Source: Saccoglossus kowalevskii
Lineage: Eukaryota; Hemichordata; Enteropneusta; Harrimaniidae
DNA: 25,310 nt
NCBI RefSeq assembly: GCF_000003605.2
Contig: NW_003149041.1
Span: forward strand, 1 to 25,310
Reading direction: 5' to 3'
The notes below the pieces were generated by a model. It was not told where the DNA came from, did no database searches, and was given only the letters and a program-made list of their open reading frames with translations. Both the position numbers and the translations under genes were made by a program. How positions within the stretch are numbered: position 1 is the first letter of the stretch; each line of letters begins with the position of its first letter. Of this stretch, positions 11,393-21,662 are shown one piece after another.

Positions 11393-12683
11393 ATGCATTA
11401 CACGTGTTCAGTTCTAAGATCACTATATGCATCTACGTGTTCAGTTCTAAAGATCACTGTATGCATCTATATGTGTTCAGTCTAAGGTCACTATATGCAT
11501 CTATACGTGTTCAGTTCTATGATCACTATATGCATCTATACGTGTTCAGTTCTAAGATCACTATATGCATCTATACGTGTTCAGTTCTAAGATCACTATA
11601 TGCATCTATACGTGTTCAGTTCTAAGATCACTGTATGCATCTATACGTGTTCAATTCTAAGATCACTATATGGATCTATACGTGTTCAGTTCTAAGATCA
11701 CTATATGCATCTATACGTGTTCAGTTCTAAGATCACTGTATGCATCTGTATGTGTTCAGTTCTAAGATCACTGTATGCATCGATACGTGTTCAGTTTTAA
11801 GATCACTATATGCATCTATACGTGTTCAGTTCTAAGATCACTATATGCATCCATACGTGTTCATTTCTAAGATCACTGTATGCATCTATACGTGTTCAGG
11901 TCTAAGATCACTATATGCATCTATACGTGTTCAGTTCTAAGATCACTGTATGCATCTATACGTGTTCAGTTCTAAGATCACTATAGCATCTATACGTGTT
12001 CAGTTCTAAGATCACTATATGCATCTATACGTGTTCAGTTCTAAGACAACTGTATGCATCTATACGAGTTCAGTTCTAAGATCACTGTATGCATCTATAC
12101 GTGTTCAGTTCTAAGATCACTATATGCATCTATACGTGTTCAGTTCTAAGATCACTGTATGCATCTATAAGTCTTCAGTTCTAAGATCACTATATGCATC
12201 TATACGTGTTCATTTCCAAGATCACTATATGCATCTATACGTGTTCAGTTCTAAGATCACTGTATGCATCTATACGTGTTCAGTTCTAAGATCACTATAT
12301 GCATCTATACGTGTTCAGTTCTAAGATCACTATATGCATCTATACGTGTTCAGTTCTAAGACAACTGTATGCATCTATACGTGTTCAGTTCTAAGATCAC
12401 TGTATGCATCTATACGTGTTCAGTTCTAAGATCACTATATGCATCTATACGTGTTCAGTTCTAAGATCACTGTATGCATCTATACGTCTTCAGTTCTAAG
12501 ATCACTATATGCATCTATACGTGTTCAGTTCCAAGGTCACTATATGCATCTATACGTGTTCAGTTCTAAGATCACTGTATGCATCTATACGTGTTCAGTT
12601 CTAAGATCACTATATGCATCTATACGTGTTCAGTTCTAAGAAAACTATAAGCATCTATACGTGTTCAGTTCTAGGATCACTAT
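11393..12683 (+). repeat. HOR copy, 37 monomers, irregular start
   Basis: 1291 bp is 37 x 35 minus 4. Five length changes are visible: GCATTACACG (near 11397, -1), the 33-bp monomer (near 11433, -2), CTAAAGATC (near 11450, +1), CAGTCTAAGG (near 11479, -1) and TATAGCAT (near 11984, -1). The first 90 bp therefore hold four of the five. Later monomers include GTATGTG, CGATACG with GTTTTAAG, GCATCCATACG with CATTTC, CAGGTC, two GACAACTG monomers and ATAAGTCTTC with CATTTCC. These follow the m15-m27 order with the m7-m14 block lost. No gene. Confidence 0.85.
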
Positions 12684-12751
12684 ATGCATCTATACGTGTT
12701 CAGTTCTAAGATCACTATATGCATCTACGTGTTCAGTTCTAAGATCACTAT
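12439..12751 (+). repeat. Copy 1 of a direct 313-bp tandem duplication
   Basis: Nine monomers (8 x 35 plus one of 33 bp) are repeated immediately downstream at 12752-13064. The two copies differ only at AAGAAAAC versus AAGATCAC (near 12643). The rare CCAAGGTC monomer (12532 and 12845), the ACGTCTTC monomer, the ATAAGCAT / TAGGATC pair and the 33-bp monomer all recur at an offset of 313 bp. This is a young unequal-exchange product, because it copies the HOR junction itself. Confidence 0.95.
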
Positions 12752-12996
12752 ATGCATCTATACGTGTTCAGTTCTAAGATCACTGTATGCATCTATACGT
12801 CTTCAGTTCTAAGATCACTATATGCATCTATACGTGTTCAGTTCCAAGGTCACTATATGCATCTATACGTGTTCAGTTCTAAGATCACTGTATGCATCTA
12901 TACGTGTTCAGTTCTAAGATCACTATATGCATCTATACGTGTTCAGTTCTAAGATCACTATAAGCATCTATACGTGTTCAGTTCTAGGATCACTAT
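12684..12996 (+). repeat. Shortest HOR interval, 9 monomers
   Basis: This interval between two HOR junctions is 313 bp, 9 x 35 minus 2, with a single 33-bp monomer near 12724. It exists because of the 313-bp tandem duplication. After the 33-bp monomer it goes directly to plain and ACGTCTTC monomers rather than to the m3-m10 module. No gene. Confidence 0.88.
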
Positions 12997-13064
12997 ATGC
13001 ATCTATACGTGTTCAGTTCTAAGATCACTATATGCATCTACGTGTTCAGTTCTAAGATCACTGT
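12752..13064 (+). repeat. Copy 2 of a direct 313-bp tandem duplication
   Basis: This is the downstream copy of 12439-12751. It carries the normal AAGATCAC next to ATAAGCAT, so the AAGAAAAC change arose in the upstream copy after duplication. The duplication creates the unusually short nine-monomer anchor interval 12684-12996. Confidence 0.95.
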
Positions 13065-15900
13065 ATGCATCTATATGTGTTCAGTTCTAAGGTCACTATA
13101 TGCATCTATACGTGTTCAGTTCTATGATCACTATATGCATCTATACATGTTCAGTTCTAAGATCACTATATGCATCTATACGGTGTTCAGTTTCTAAGAT
13201 CACTGTATGCATCTATACGTGTTCAGGTCTAAGATCTCTGTATGCATCTATACGTGTTCAGTTCTAAGATCACTGTATGCATCTATACGTGTTCAGTTCT
13301 AAGATCACTATAGCATCTATACGTGTTCAGTTCTAAGATCCCTGTATGCATCTATACGTTTTCAGATCTAAGATCACTATATGCATCTATACGTGTTCAG
13401 TTCTAAGATCACTGTATGCATCTATACGTGTTCAGTTCTAAGATCCCTGTATGCATCTATACGTGTTCAGATCTAAGATAACTGTATGCATCTATACGTG
13501 TTCAGTTCTAAGATCACTGTATGCATCTATACGTGTTCAGTTCTAAGATCACTATATGCATCTATACGTGTTCAGTTCTAAGATCACTGTATGCATCTAT
13601 ACGTGTTCAGTTCTAAGATCACTGTATGCATCTATACGTGTTCAGTTCTAAGGTCACTATATGCATCTATATGTGTTCAGTTCTAAGATCACTGTATGCA
13701 TCTATACGTGTTCAGTTCTAAGATTACTATAGCATCTATACGTGTTCAGTTCTAAGATCCCTGTATGCATCTACACGTGTTCAGATCTAAGATCACTATA
13801 TGCATCTATACGTGTTCAGTTCTAAGATCACTGTATGCATCTATACGTGTTCAGTCCTAAGATCCCTGTATGCATCTATACGTGTTCAGATATAAGATAA
13901 ATGTATGCATCTATACGTGTTCAGTTCTAAGATCACTGTATGCATCTATACGTGTTCAGTTCTAAGATCCCTGTATGCATCTATACGTGTTCAGATCTAA
14001 GATAACTGTATGCATCTATACGTGTTCAGTTCTAAGATCACTATATGCATCTATACGTGTTCAGTTCTAAGATCATTATATGCATCTATACGTGTTCAGT
14101 TCTAAGATCACTATATGCATCTATACGTGTTCAGTTCCAAGATCACTATATGCATCTATACGTGTTCAGTTCTAAGATCACTATATGCATCTATACGTGT
14201 TCAGTTCTAAGATCACTATATGCATCTATACGTGTTCAGTTCTAAGATCACTATATGCATCTATACGTGTTCAGTTCTAAGATCACTATATGCATCTATA
14301 CGTGTTCAGTTCTAAGATCACTATATGCATCTATACGTGTTCAGTTCTAAGATCACTATATGCATCTATACGTGTTCAGTTCTAAGATCACTATATGCAT
14401 ATATACGTGTTCAGTTCTAAGATCACTATATGCATCTATACGTGTTCAGTTCTAAGATCACTATATGCATCTATACGTGTTCAGTTCTAAGATCACTATA
14501 TGAATCTATACGTGTTCAGTTCTAAGATCACTATATGCATCTATACGTGTTCAGTTCTAAGATCACTATATGCATCTATACATGTTCAGTTCTAAGATCA
14601 CTATATGCATCTATACGTGTTCAGTTCTAAGATCACTATATGCATCTATACGTGTTCAGTTCTAAGATCACTATATGCATCTATACGTGTTCAGTTCTAA
14701 GATCACTATATGCATCTATACGTGTTCAGTTCTAAGATCACTATATGCATCTATACGTGTTCAGTTCTAAGATCCCTGTATGCATCTATACGTGTTCAGT
14801 TCTAAGATCACTGTATGCATCTATACGTGTTCAGTTCTAAGATCACTGTATGCATCTATACGTGTTCAGTTCTAAGATCACTATATGCATCTATACGTGT
14901 TCAGTTCTAAGATCACTGTATGCATCTATACGTGTTCAGTTCTAAGATCACTATATGCATCTATACGTGTTCAGTTCCAAGATCACTATATGCATCTATA
15001 CGTGTTCAGTTCTAAGATCACTGTATGCATATATACGTGTTCAGTTCTAAGATCACTATATGCATCTATACGTGTTCAGTTCTAAGATCACTATATGCAT
15101 CTATACGTGTTCACTTCTAAGATCACTGAATGCATCTCTATGTGTTCAGTTCTAAGATCACTGTATGCATCGATATGTGTTCAGTTCTAAGATCACTATA
15201 TGCATCTATACGTGTTCAGTTCTAAGATTCCTGTATGCATCTATACGTGTTCAGCTCTGAGATCACTGTATGCATCTATATGTGTTCGGTTCTAAGATCA
15301 CTATATGCATCTATACGTGTTCAGTTCTAAGATCACTGTATGCATCTATGCGTGTTCAGTTCTAAGATCACTATATGCATCTATACGTGTTCAGTTCTAA
15401 GATCACTGTATGCATCTATACGTGTTCAGTTCTAAGATCACTATATGCATCTATACGTGTTCAGTTCTAAGATTACTGTATGCATCTATACGTGTTCAGT
15501 TCTAAGATCACTGTATGCATCTATACGTGTTCAGTTCTAAGATCAATATATGCATCTATACGTGTTCAGTTCTAAGATCACTATATGCATTTATACGTGT
15601 TCAGTTCTAAGATCACTATATGCATCTATACGTGTTCAGTTCTTAGATCACTATATGCATCTATACGTGTTCAGTTCTAAGATCACTGTATGCATCTATA
15701 CGTGTTCAGTTCTAAGATCACTATATGCATCTATACGTGTTCAGTTCCAAGATCACTATATGCATCTATACGTGTTCAGTTCTAAGATCACTGTATGCAT
15801 CTATGCGTGTTTCAGTTCTAAGATCACTATATGCATCTATACGTGTTCAGTTCTAAGATCACTATATGCATCTATACGTGTTCAGTTCTAGGATCACTAT
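12997..15900 (+). repeat. HOR interval, 83 monomers, mostly plain
   Basis: 2904 bp is 83 x 35 minus 1: a 33-bp monomer near 13037, one-base insertions near 13182 (ACGGTGTTC), 13191 (CAGTTTC) and 15809 (GTGTTTC), and TATAGCAT losses near 13311 and 13733. After m1-m5 the HOR order is lost. A small repeating block of GATCCCTG then TTCAGATCTAAGAT(A/C)AC occurs about four times at 13330-14010. The homogenised plain tract 14045-14744 follows, then alternating position-34 A/G monomers to 15900. The longest stretch without a stop in the window (15550-15891, 113 codons) is here and is a repeat by-product, not a gene. Confidence 0.84.
14045..14744 (+). repeat. Homogenised tract of 20 near-identical monomers
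   Basis: Twenty consecutive 35-bp monomers all have A at position 34 (CACTATATGC, never CACTGTATGC). Elsewhere A and G are mixed. Over 14045-14774 I find only five substitutions (14076, 14138, 14401, 14503 and 14582). The stretches 14139-14400 (262 bp) and 14583-14774 (192 bp) are perfect 35-bp periodicity. There is no indel. This is the most uniform part of the window and suggests recent local expansion of one monomer. Confidence 0.93.
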
Positions 15901-16982
15901 ATGCATCTATACGTGTTCAGTTCTAAGATCACTATATGCATCTACGTGTTCAGTTCTAGGATCACTATATGCATCTATACGTGTTCAGGTCTAAGATCAC
16001 TGTATGCATCTATACGTGTTCAGTTCAAAGATCACTGTATGCATCTATACGTGTTCAGTTCTTAGATTACTGTATGCATCTATACGTGTTCAGTTCTAAG
16101 ATCACTGTATGCATCTATACGTGTTCAGTTCTAAGATCCCTGTATGCATCTGTATGTGTTCAGTTCTAAGATCACTGTATGCATCGATACGTGTTCAGTT
16201 TTAAGATCACTATATGCGTCTATACGTGTTCAGTTCTAAGATCACTATATGCATCCATACGTGTTCATTTCTAAGATCACTGTATGCATCTATACGTGTT
16301 CAGGTCTAAGATCACTATATGCATCTATACGTGTTCAGTTCTAAGATCACTGTATGCATCTATACGTGTTCAGTTCTAAGATCACTATATCATCTATACG
16401 TGTTCAGTTCTAAGATCACTATATGCATCTATACGTGTTCAGTTTTAAGACAACTGTATGCCTCAATACGTGTTCAGTTCTAAAGACAACTGTATGCATC
16501 TATACGTGTTCAGTTCTAAGATCACTATATGCATCTATACGTGTTCATTTCCAAGATCACTATATGCATCTATACATGTTCAGTTCTAAGATCACTGTAT
16601 GCATCTATACGTGTTCAGTTCTAAGATCACTGTATGCATCTATAAGTCTTCAGTTATAAGATCACTATATGCATCTATACGTGTTCATTTCCAAGATCAC
16701 TATATGCATCTATACGTGTTCAATTCTAAGATCACTGTATGCATCTATACGTGTTCAGTTCTAAGATCACTATAGCATCTATACGTGTTCAGTTCTAAGA
16801 TCACTATATGCATCTATACGTGTTCAGTTCTAAGACAACTGTATGCATCTATACGTGTTCTGTTCTAAGATCACTGTATGCATCTATACGTGTTCAGTTC
16901 TAAGATCACTATATGCATCTATACGTGTTCAGTTCTAAGATCACTATAAGCATCTATACGTGTTCAGTTCTAGGATCACTAT
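15901..16982 (+). repeat. HOR interval, 31 monomers, deletion derivative
   Basis: 1082 bp is 31 x 35 minus 3: a 33-bp monomer near 15941, TATATCAT (near 16390, -1), CTAAAGACAAC (near 16483, +1) and TATAGCAT (near 16775, -1). It lacks m3-m6 and m9-m13: a CAAAGATC and CTTAGATTACTG pair (about 16025-16075) is followed almost at once by GATCCCTG and m15-m19 (about 16136-16310). From about 16500 to its end it is nearly identical to the end of the reference copy (22541-23023), including CATTTCC, TACATG, CAATTC and CTGTTC markers in order. No gene. Confidence 0.87.
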
Positions 16983-18447
16983 ATGCATCTATTCGTGTTC
17001 AGTTCTAAGATCACTATATGCATCTACGTGTTCAGTTCTAAGATCACTGTATGCATCTATATGTGTTCAGTTCTAAGGTCACTATATGCATCTATACGTG
17101 TTCAGTTCTATGATCACTATATGCATCTTTACGTGTTCAGTTCTAAGATCACTATATGCATCTATACGTGTTCAGTTCTAAGATCACTGTATGCATCTAT
17201 ACGTGTTCAGTTCAAAGATCACTGTATGCATCTATACGTGTTCAGTTCTTAGATTACAGTATGCATCTATACGTGTTCAGTTCTAAGACCACTGTATGCA
17301 TATATACCTGTTCAGTTCTAAGATTACTATATGCATCTATATGTGTTCAGTTCTAAGACCACTATATGCATCTATACGTGTTCAGTTCTAAGATCACTAT
17401 ATGCATCTATACGTGTTCAGTTCTAAGATCACTGTATGCATCTATACGTGTTCAGTTCTAAGATCCCTGTATGCATCTGTATGTGTTCAGTTCTAAGATC
17501 ACTGTATGCATCGATACGTGTTCAGTTTTAAGATCACTATATGCGACTATACGTGTTCAGTTCTAAGATCACTATATGCATCCATACGTGTTCATTTCTA
17601 AGATCACTGTATGCATCTATACGTGTTCAGGTCTAAGATCACTATATGCATCTATACGTGTTCAGTTCTAAGATCACTGTATGCATCTATACGTGTTCAG
17701 TTCTAAGATCACTATAGCATCTATACGTGTTCAGTTCTAAGATCACTATATGCATCTATACGTGTTCAGTTCTAAGACAACTGTATGCATCTATACGTGT
17801 TCAGTTCTAAGATCACTGTATGCATCTATACGTGTTCAGTTCTAAGATCACTGTATGCATCTATAAGTCTTCAGTTCTAAGATCACTATATGCATCTATA
17901 CGTGTTCATTTCCAAGATCACTATATGCATCTATACGTGTTCAGTTCTAAGATCACTGTATGCATCTATACGTGTTCAGTTCTAAGATCACTGTATGCAT
18001 CTATAAGTCTTCAGTTCTAAGATCACTATATGCATCTATACGTGTTCATTTCCAAGATCACTATATGCATCTATACGTGTTCAGTTCTAAGATCACTGTA
18101 TGCATCTATACGTGTTCAGTTCTAAGATCACTATAGCATCTATACGTGTTCAGTTCTAAGATCACTATATGCATCTATACGTGTTCAGTTCTAAGACAAC
18201 TGTATGCATCTATACGTGTTCTGTTCTAAGATCACTGTATGCATCTATACGTGTTCAGTTCTAAGATCACTGTATGCATCTATAAGTCTTCAGTTCTAAG
18301 ATCACTATATGCATCTATGCGTGTTCATTTGCAAGATCACTATATGCATCTATACGTGTTCAGTTCTAAGATCACTGTATGCATCTATACGTGTTCAGTT
18401 CTAAGATCACTATATGCATCTATACGTGTTCAGTTCTAAGACAACTG
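16500..18447 (+). repeat. Copy 1 of a 1.95-kb segment repeated 6041 bp away
   Basis: Aligning by eye at a fixed offset of 6041 bp, this segment matches 22541-24488 with about eight substitutions and no indel, roughly 99.6% identity. Differences include two in the first monomer (ACGTGTTC here, AAGTCTTC there), GTTATAAG near 16656, CTATTCG at 16993, CATCTTTACG near 17129, and position-level changes matching 23470, 23718 and 23999. The match spans an HOR junction. It stops where this copy has an extra GACAACTG / CTGTTC monomer pair (about 18414-18483). Confidence 0.88.
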
Positions 18448-18553
18448 TATGCATCTATACGTGTTCTGTTCTAAGATCACTGTATGCATCTATACGTGTT
18501 CAGTTCTAAGATCACTATAAGCATCTATACGTGTTCAGTTCTAGGATCACTAT
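16983..18553 (+). repeat. HOR copy, 45 monomers, subtype alpha
   Basis: 1571 bp is 45 x 35 minus 4, with a 33-bp monomer near 17025 and TATAGCAT monomers near 17716 and 18134. It follows reference order m1-m36, then has six extra monomers before the ATAAGCAT / TAGGATC junction. The ATAAGTCTTC + CATTTCC pair occurs three times (starting near 17865, 18004 and 18283). The first two are 140 bp, four monomers, apart, and the third has ATGCGTG and CATTTGC. Alpha markers ATTACAG (about 17255) and GCGAC (about 17544) are present. No gene. Confidence 0.9.
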
Positions 18554-19496
18554 ATGCATCTATACGTGTTCAGTTCTAAGATCACTATATGCATCTACGT
18601 GTTCAGTTCTAAGATCACTGTATGCATCTATATGTGTTCAGTTCTAAGGTCACTATATGCATCTATACGTGTTCAGTTCTATGATCACTATATGCATCTA
18701 TACGTGTTCAGTTCTAAGATCACTATATGCATCTATACGTGTTCAGTTCTAAGATCACTGTATGCATCTATACGTGTTCAGTTCAAAGATCACTGTATGC
18801 ATATATACGTGTTCAGTTCTTAGATTACAGTATGCATCTATACGTGTTCAGTTCTAAGACCACTGTATGCATATATACCTGTTCAGTTCTAAGATTACTA
18901 TATGCATCTATACGTGTTCAGTTCTAAGATCACTGTATGCATCTATACGTGTTCAGTTCTAAGATCACTATATGCATCTATACGTGTTCAGTTCTAAGAT
19001 CACTATATGCATCTATACGTGTTCCGTTCTAAGATCACTATATGCATCTATACGTGTTCAGTTCTAAGATCACTATATGCATCTATACGTGTTCAGTTCA
19101 AAGATCACTGTATGCATCTATAAGTCTTCAGTTCTTAGATTACAGTATGCATCTATACGTGTTCAGTTCTAAGACCACTGTATGCATATATACCTGTTCA
19201 GTTCTAAGATTACTATATGCATCTATATGTGTTCAGTTCTAAGACCACTATATGCATCTATACGTGTTCAGTTCTAAGATCACTATATGCATCTATACGT
19301 GTTCAGTTCTAAGATCACTGTATGCATCTATACGTGTTCAGTTCTAAGATCCCTGTATGCATCTGTATGTGTTCAGTTCTAAGATCACTGTATGCATCGA
19401 TACGTGTTCAGTTTTAAGATCACTATATGCATCTATACGTGTTCAGTTCTAAGATCACTGTATGCATCTATACGTGTTCAGTTCTAAGATCACTAT
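18554..19496 (+). repeat. HOR copy, 27 monomers, internally duplicated and truncated
   Basis: 943 bp is 27 x 35 minus 2, with a single 33-bp monomer near 18594 and no TATAGCAT. Monomers m1-m10 are followed by plain monomers and CCGTTC (about 19024). Then m6-m10 appear again 315 bp (nine monomers) after the first set: CAAAGATC near 18784 and 19099, CTTAGATTACAG near 18820 and 19133, ACCTG near 18878 and 19193. In the second set the m8 monomer also carries AAGTCTTC. Order m11-m16 follows, then it goes directly to the next copy, losing m17-m39. The next anchor at 19497 therefore lacks the usual ATAAGCAT / TAGGATC lead-in. No gene. Confidence 0.87.
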
Positions 19497-19879
19497 ATGC
19501 ATCTATACGTGTTCAGTTCTAAGATCACTATATGCATCTACGTGTTCAGTTCTAAGATCACTGTATGCATCTATATGTGTTCAGTTCTAAGGTCACTATA
19601 TGCATCTATACGTGTTCAGTTCTATGATCACTATATGCATCTATACGTGTTCAGTTCTAAGATCACTATATGCATCTATACGTGTTCAGTTCTAAAATCA
19701 CTGTATGCATCTATACGTGTTCAGTTCAAAGATCACTGTATGCATCTATACGTGTTCAGTTCTTAGATTACAGTATGCATCTATACGTGTTCAGTTCTAA
19801 GACCACTGTATGCATATATACCTGTTCAGTTCTAAGATTACTATATGCATCTATATGTGTTCAGTTCTAAGACCACTAT

Positions 19880-20428
19880 ATGCATCTATACGTGTTCAGT
19901 TCTAAGATCACTATATGCATCTATACGTGTTCAGTTCTAAGATCACTGTATGCATCTATACGTGTTCCGTTCTAAGATCACTATATGCATCTATACGTGT
20001 TCAGTTCTCAGATCACTATATGCATCCATACGTGTTCATTTCTAAGATCACTGTATGCATATATACGTGTTCAGGTCTAAGATCACTATATGCATCTATA
20101 CGTGTTCAGTTCTAAGATCACTGTATGCATCTATACATGTTCAGTTCTAAGATCACTATAGCATCTATACGTGTTCAGTTCTAAGATCACTATATGCATC
20201 TATACGTGTTCAGTTCTAAGATCACTGTATGCATCTATAAGTCTTCAGTTCTAAGATCACTATATGCATCTATACGTGTTCATTTCCAAGATCACTATAT
20301 GCATCTATACGTGTTCAGTTCTAAGATCACTGTATGCATCTATACGTGTTCAGTTCTAAGATCACTATATGCATCTATACGTGTTCAGTTCTAAGATCAC
20401 TATAAGCATCTATACGTGTTCAGTTCTA
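19880..20428 (+). repeat. Copy 1 of a 1224-bp-spaced duplication
   Basis: This 549-bp stretch matches 21104-21652 with two differences (20061, ATATACG here; 20137, ATACATG here). Shared ordered markers are CCGTTC, CTCAGATC, GCATCCATACG with CATTTC, CAGGTC, TATAGCAT, ATAAGTCTTC, CATTTCC and ATAAGCAT. The offset is 35 monomers minus 1 bp, accounted for by one TATAGCAT monomer. It ends at 20429, where this copy has CTAAGATC and the other has CTAGGATC. Confidence 0.92.
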
Positions 20429-21103
20429 AGATCACTGTATGCATCTATATGTGTTCAGTTCTAAGGTCACTATATGCATCTATACGTGTTCAGTTCTAAG
20501 ATCACTATATGCATCTATACGTGTTCATTTCCAAGGTCACTATATGCATCTATACGTGTTCAGTTTTATGATCACTTTATGCATCTATACGTGTTCAGTT
20601 CTAAGATCACTATATGCATCTATAAGTGTTCAGTTTTAAGATCACTGTATGCATCTATACGTTTTCAGTTCAAAGATCACTGTATGCATCTATACGTGTT
20701 CAGTTTTAAGATCACTGTATGCATCTATACGTGTTCAGTTCTAAGATCACTGTATGCATATATACCTGTTCAGTTCTAAGATTACTATATGCATCTATAC
20801 GTGTTCAGTTCTAAGATCACTGTATGCATCTATACGTGTTCAGTTCTAAGATCACTGTATGCATCTATACGTGTTCAGTTCTAAGGTCACTATATGCATC
20901 TATACGTGTTCAGTTCTAAGATCACTATATGCATCTATATGTGTTCAGTTCTAAGATCACTGTATGCATCTATACGTGTTCAGTTCTAAGATCACTATAT
21001 GCATCTATACGTGTTCAGTTCCAAGATCACTATACGCATCTATACGTGTTCAGTTCTAAGATCACTATATGCATCTATACGTGTTCAGTTCTAGCATCAC
21101 TAT

Positions 21104-21652
21104 ATGCATCTATACGTGTTCAGTTCTAAGATCACTATATGCATCTATACGTGTTCAGTTCTAAGATCACTGTATGCATCTATACGTGTTCCGTTCTAAG
21201 ATCACTATATGCATCTATACGTGTTCAGTTCTCAGATCACTATATGCATCCATACGTGTTCATTTCTAAGATCACTGTATGCATCTATACGTGTTCAGGT
21301 CTAAGATCACTATATGCATCTATACGTGTTCAGTTCTAAGATCACTGTATGCATCTATACGTGTTCAGTTCTAAGATCACTATAGCATCTATACGTGTTC
21401 AGTTCTAAGATCACTATATGCATCTATACGTGTTCAGTTCTAAGATCACTGTATGCATCTATAAGTCTTCAGTTCTAAGATCACTATATGCATCTATACG
21501 TGTTCATTTCCAAGATCACTATATGCATCTATACGTGTTCAGTTCTAAGATCACTGTATGCATCTATACGTGTTCAGTTCTAAGATCACTATATGCATCT
21601 ATACGTGTTCAGTTCTAAGATCACTATAAGCATCTATACGTGTTCAGTTCTA
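21104..21652 (+). repeat. Copy 2 of a 1224-bp-spaced duplication
   Basis: Near-identical partner of 19880-20428. It runs directly into the TAGGATC junction monomer and the reference HOR copy at 21663. The left neighbour differs: CTAGCATC near 21094, against GACCAC at the matching place near 19870. This sets the left breakpoint close to 21104. Confidence 0.92.
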
Positions 21653-21662
21653 GGATCACTAT

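Larger units (their letters stand above)
19497..21662 (+). repeat. HOR copy, 62 monomers, composite
   Basis: 2166 bp is 62 x 35 minus 4: a 33-bp monomer near 19537 and TATAGCAT monomers near 20161 and 21375. Monomers m1-m13 come first (alpha marker ATTACAG near 19768). A hybrid block follows, in which CCGTTC and CTCAGATC monomers run into m18-m22 and m26-m27. That block occurs twice (19880 and 21104). Between them (about 20440-20780) is an odd stretch with CAAGGTC, GTTTTATG, ATAAGTGTTC, ACGTTTTC and CAAAGATC that belongs to no standard position. The same overall length as copy 8461 looks coincidental, because the second halves differ. No gene. Confidence 0.86.

Noticed and set aside
15550-15891. 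The longest open frame, 113 codons.
   Set aside because: It is opened by two stop losses (CTTAGATC and CCAAGATC) and a one-base insertion near 15809. Its protein is the same repeat cycle. No coding evidence.
1112-15900. Equal size (83 monomers) of intervals 1112-4014 and 12997-15900 as evidence of duplication.
   Set aside because: The internal marker order differs: the second holds the homogenised tract and the GATCCCTG/TTCAGATC block, the first holds m7-m19 modules. The equal count looks like chance.
8461-21662. Equal length (2166 bp) of copies 8461-10626 and 19497-21662 as evidence of a common larger unit.
   Set aside because: They agree only over roughly m1-m13. The remaining parts carry different markers and different indels, so the equal length is coincidental.
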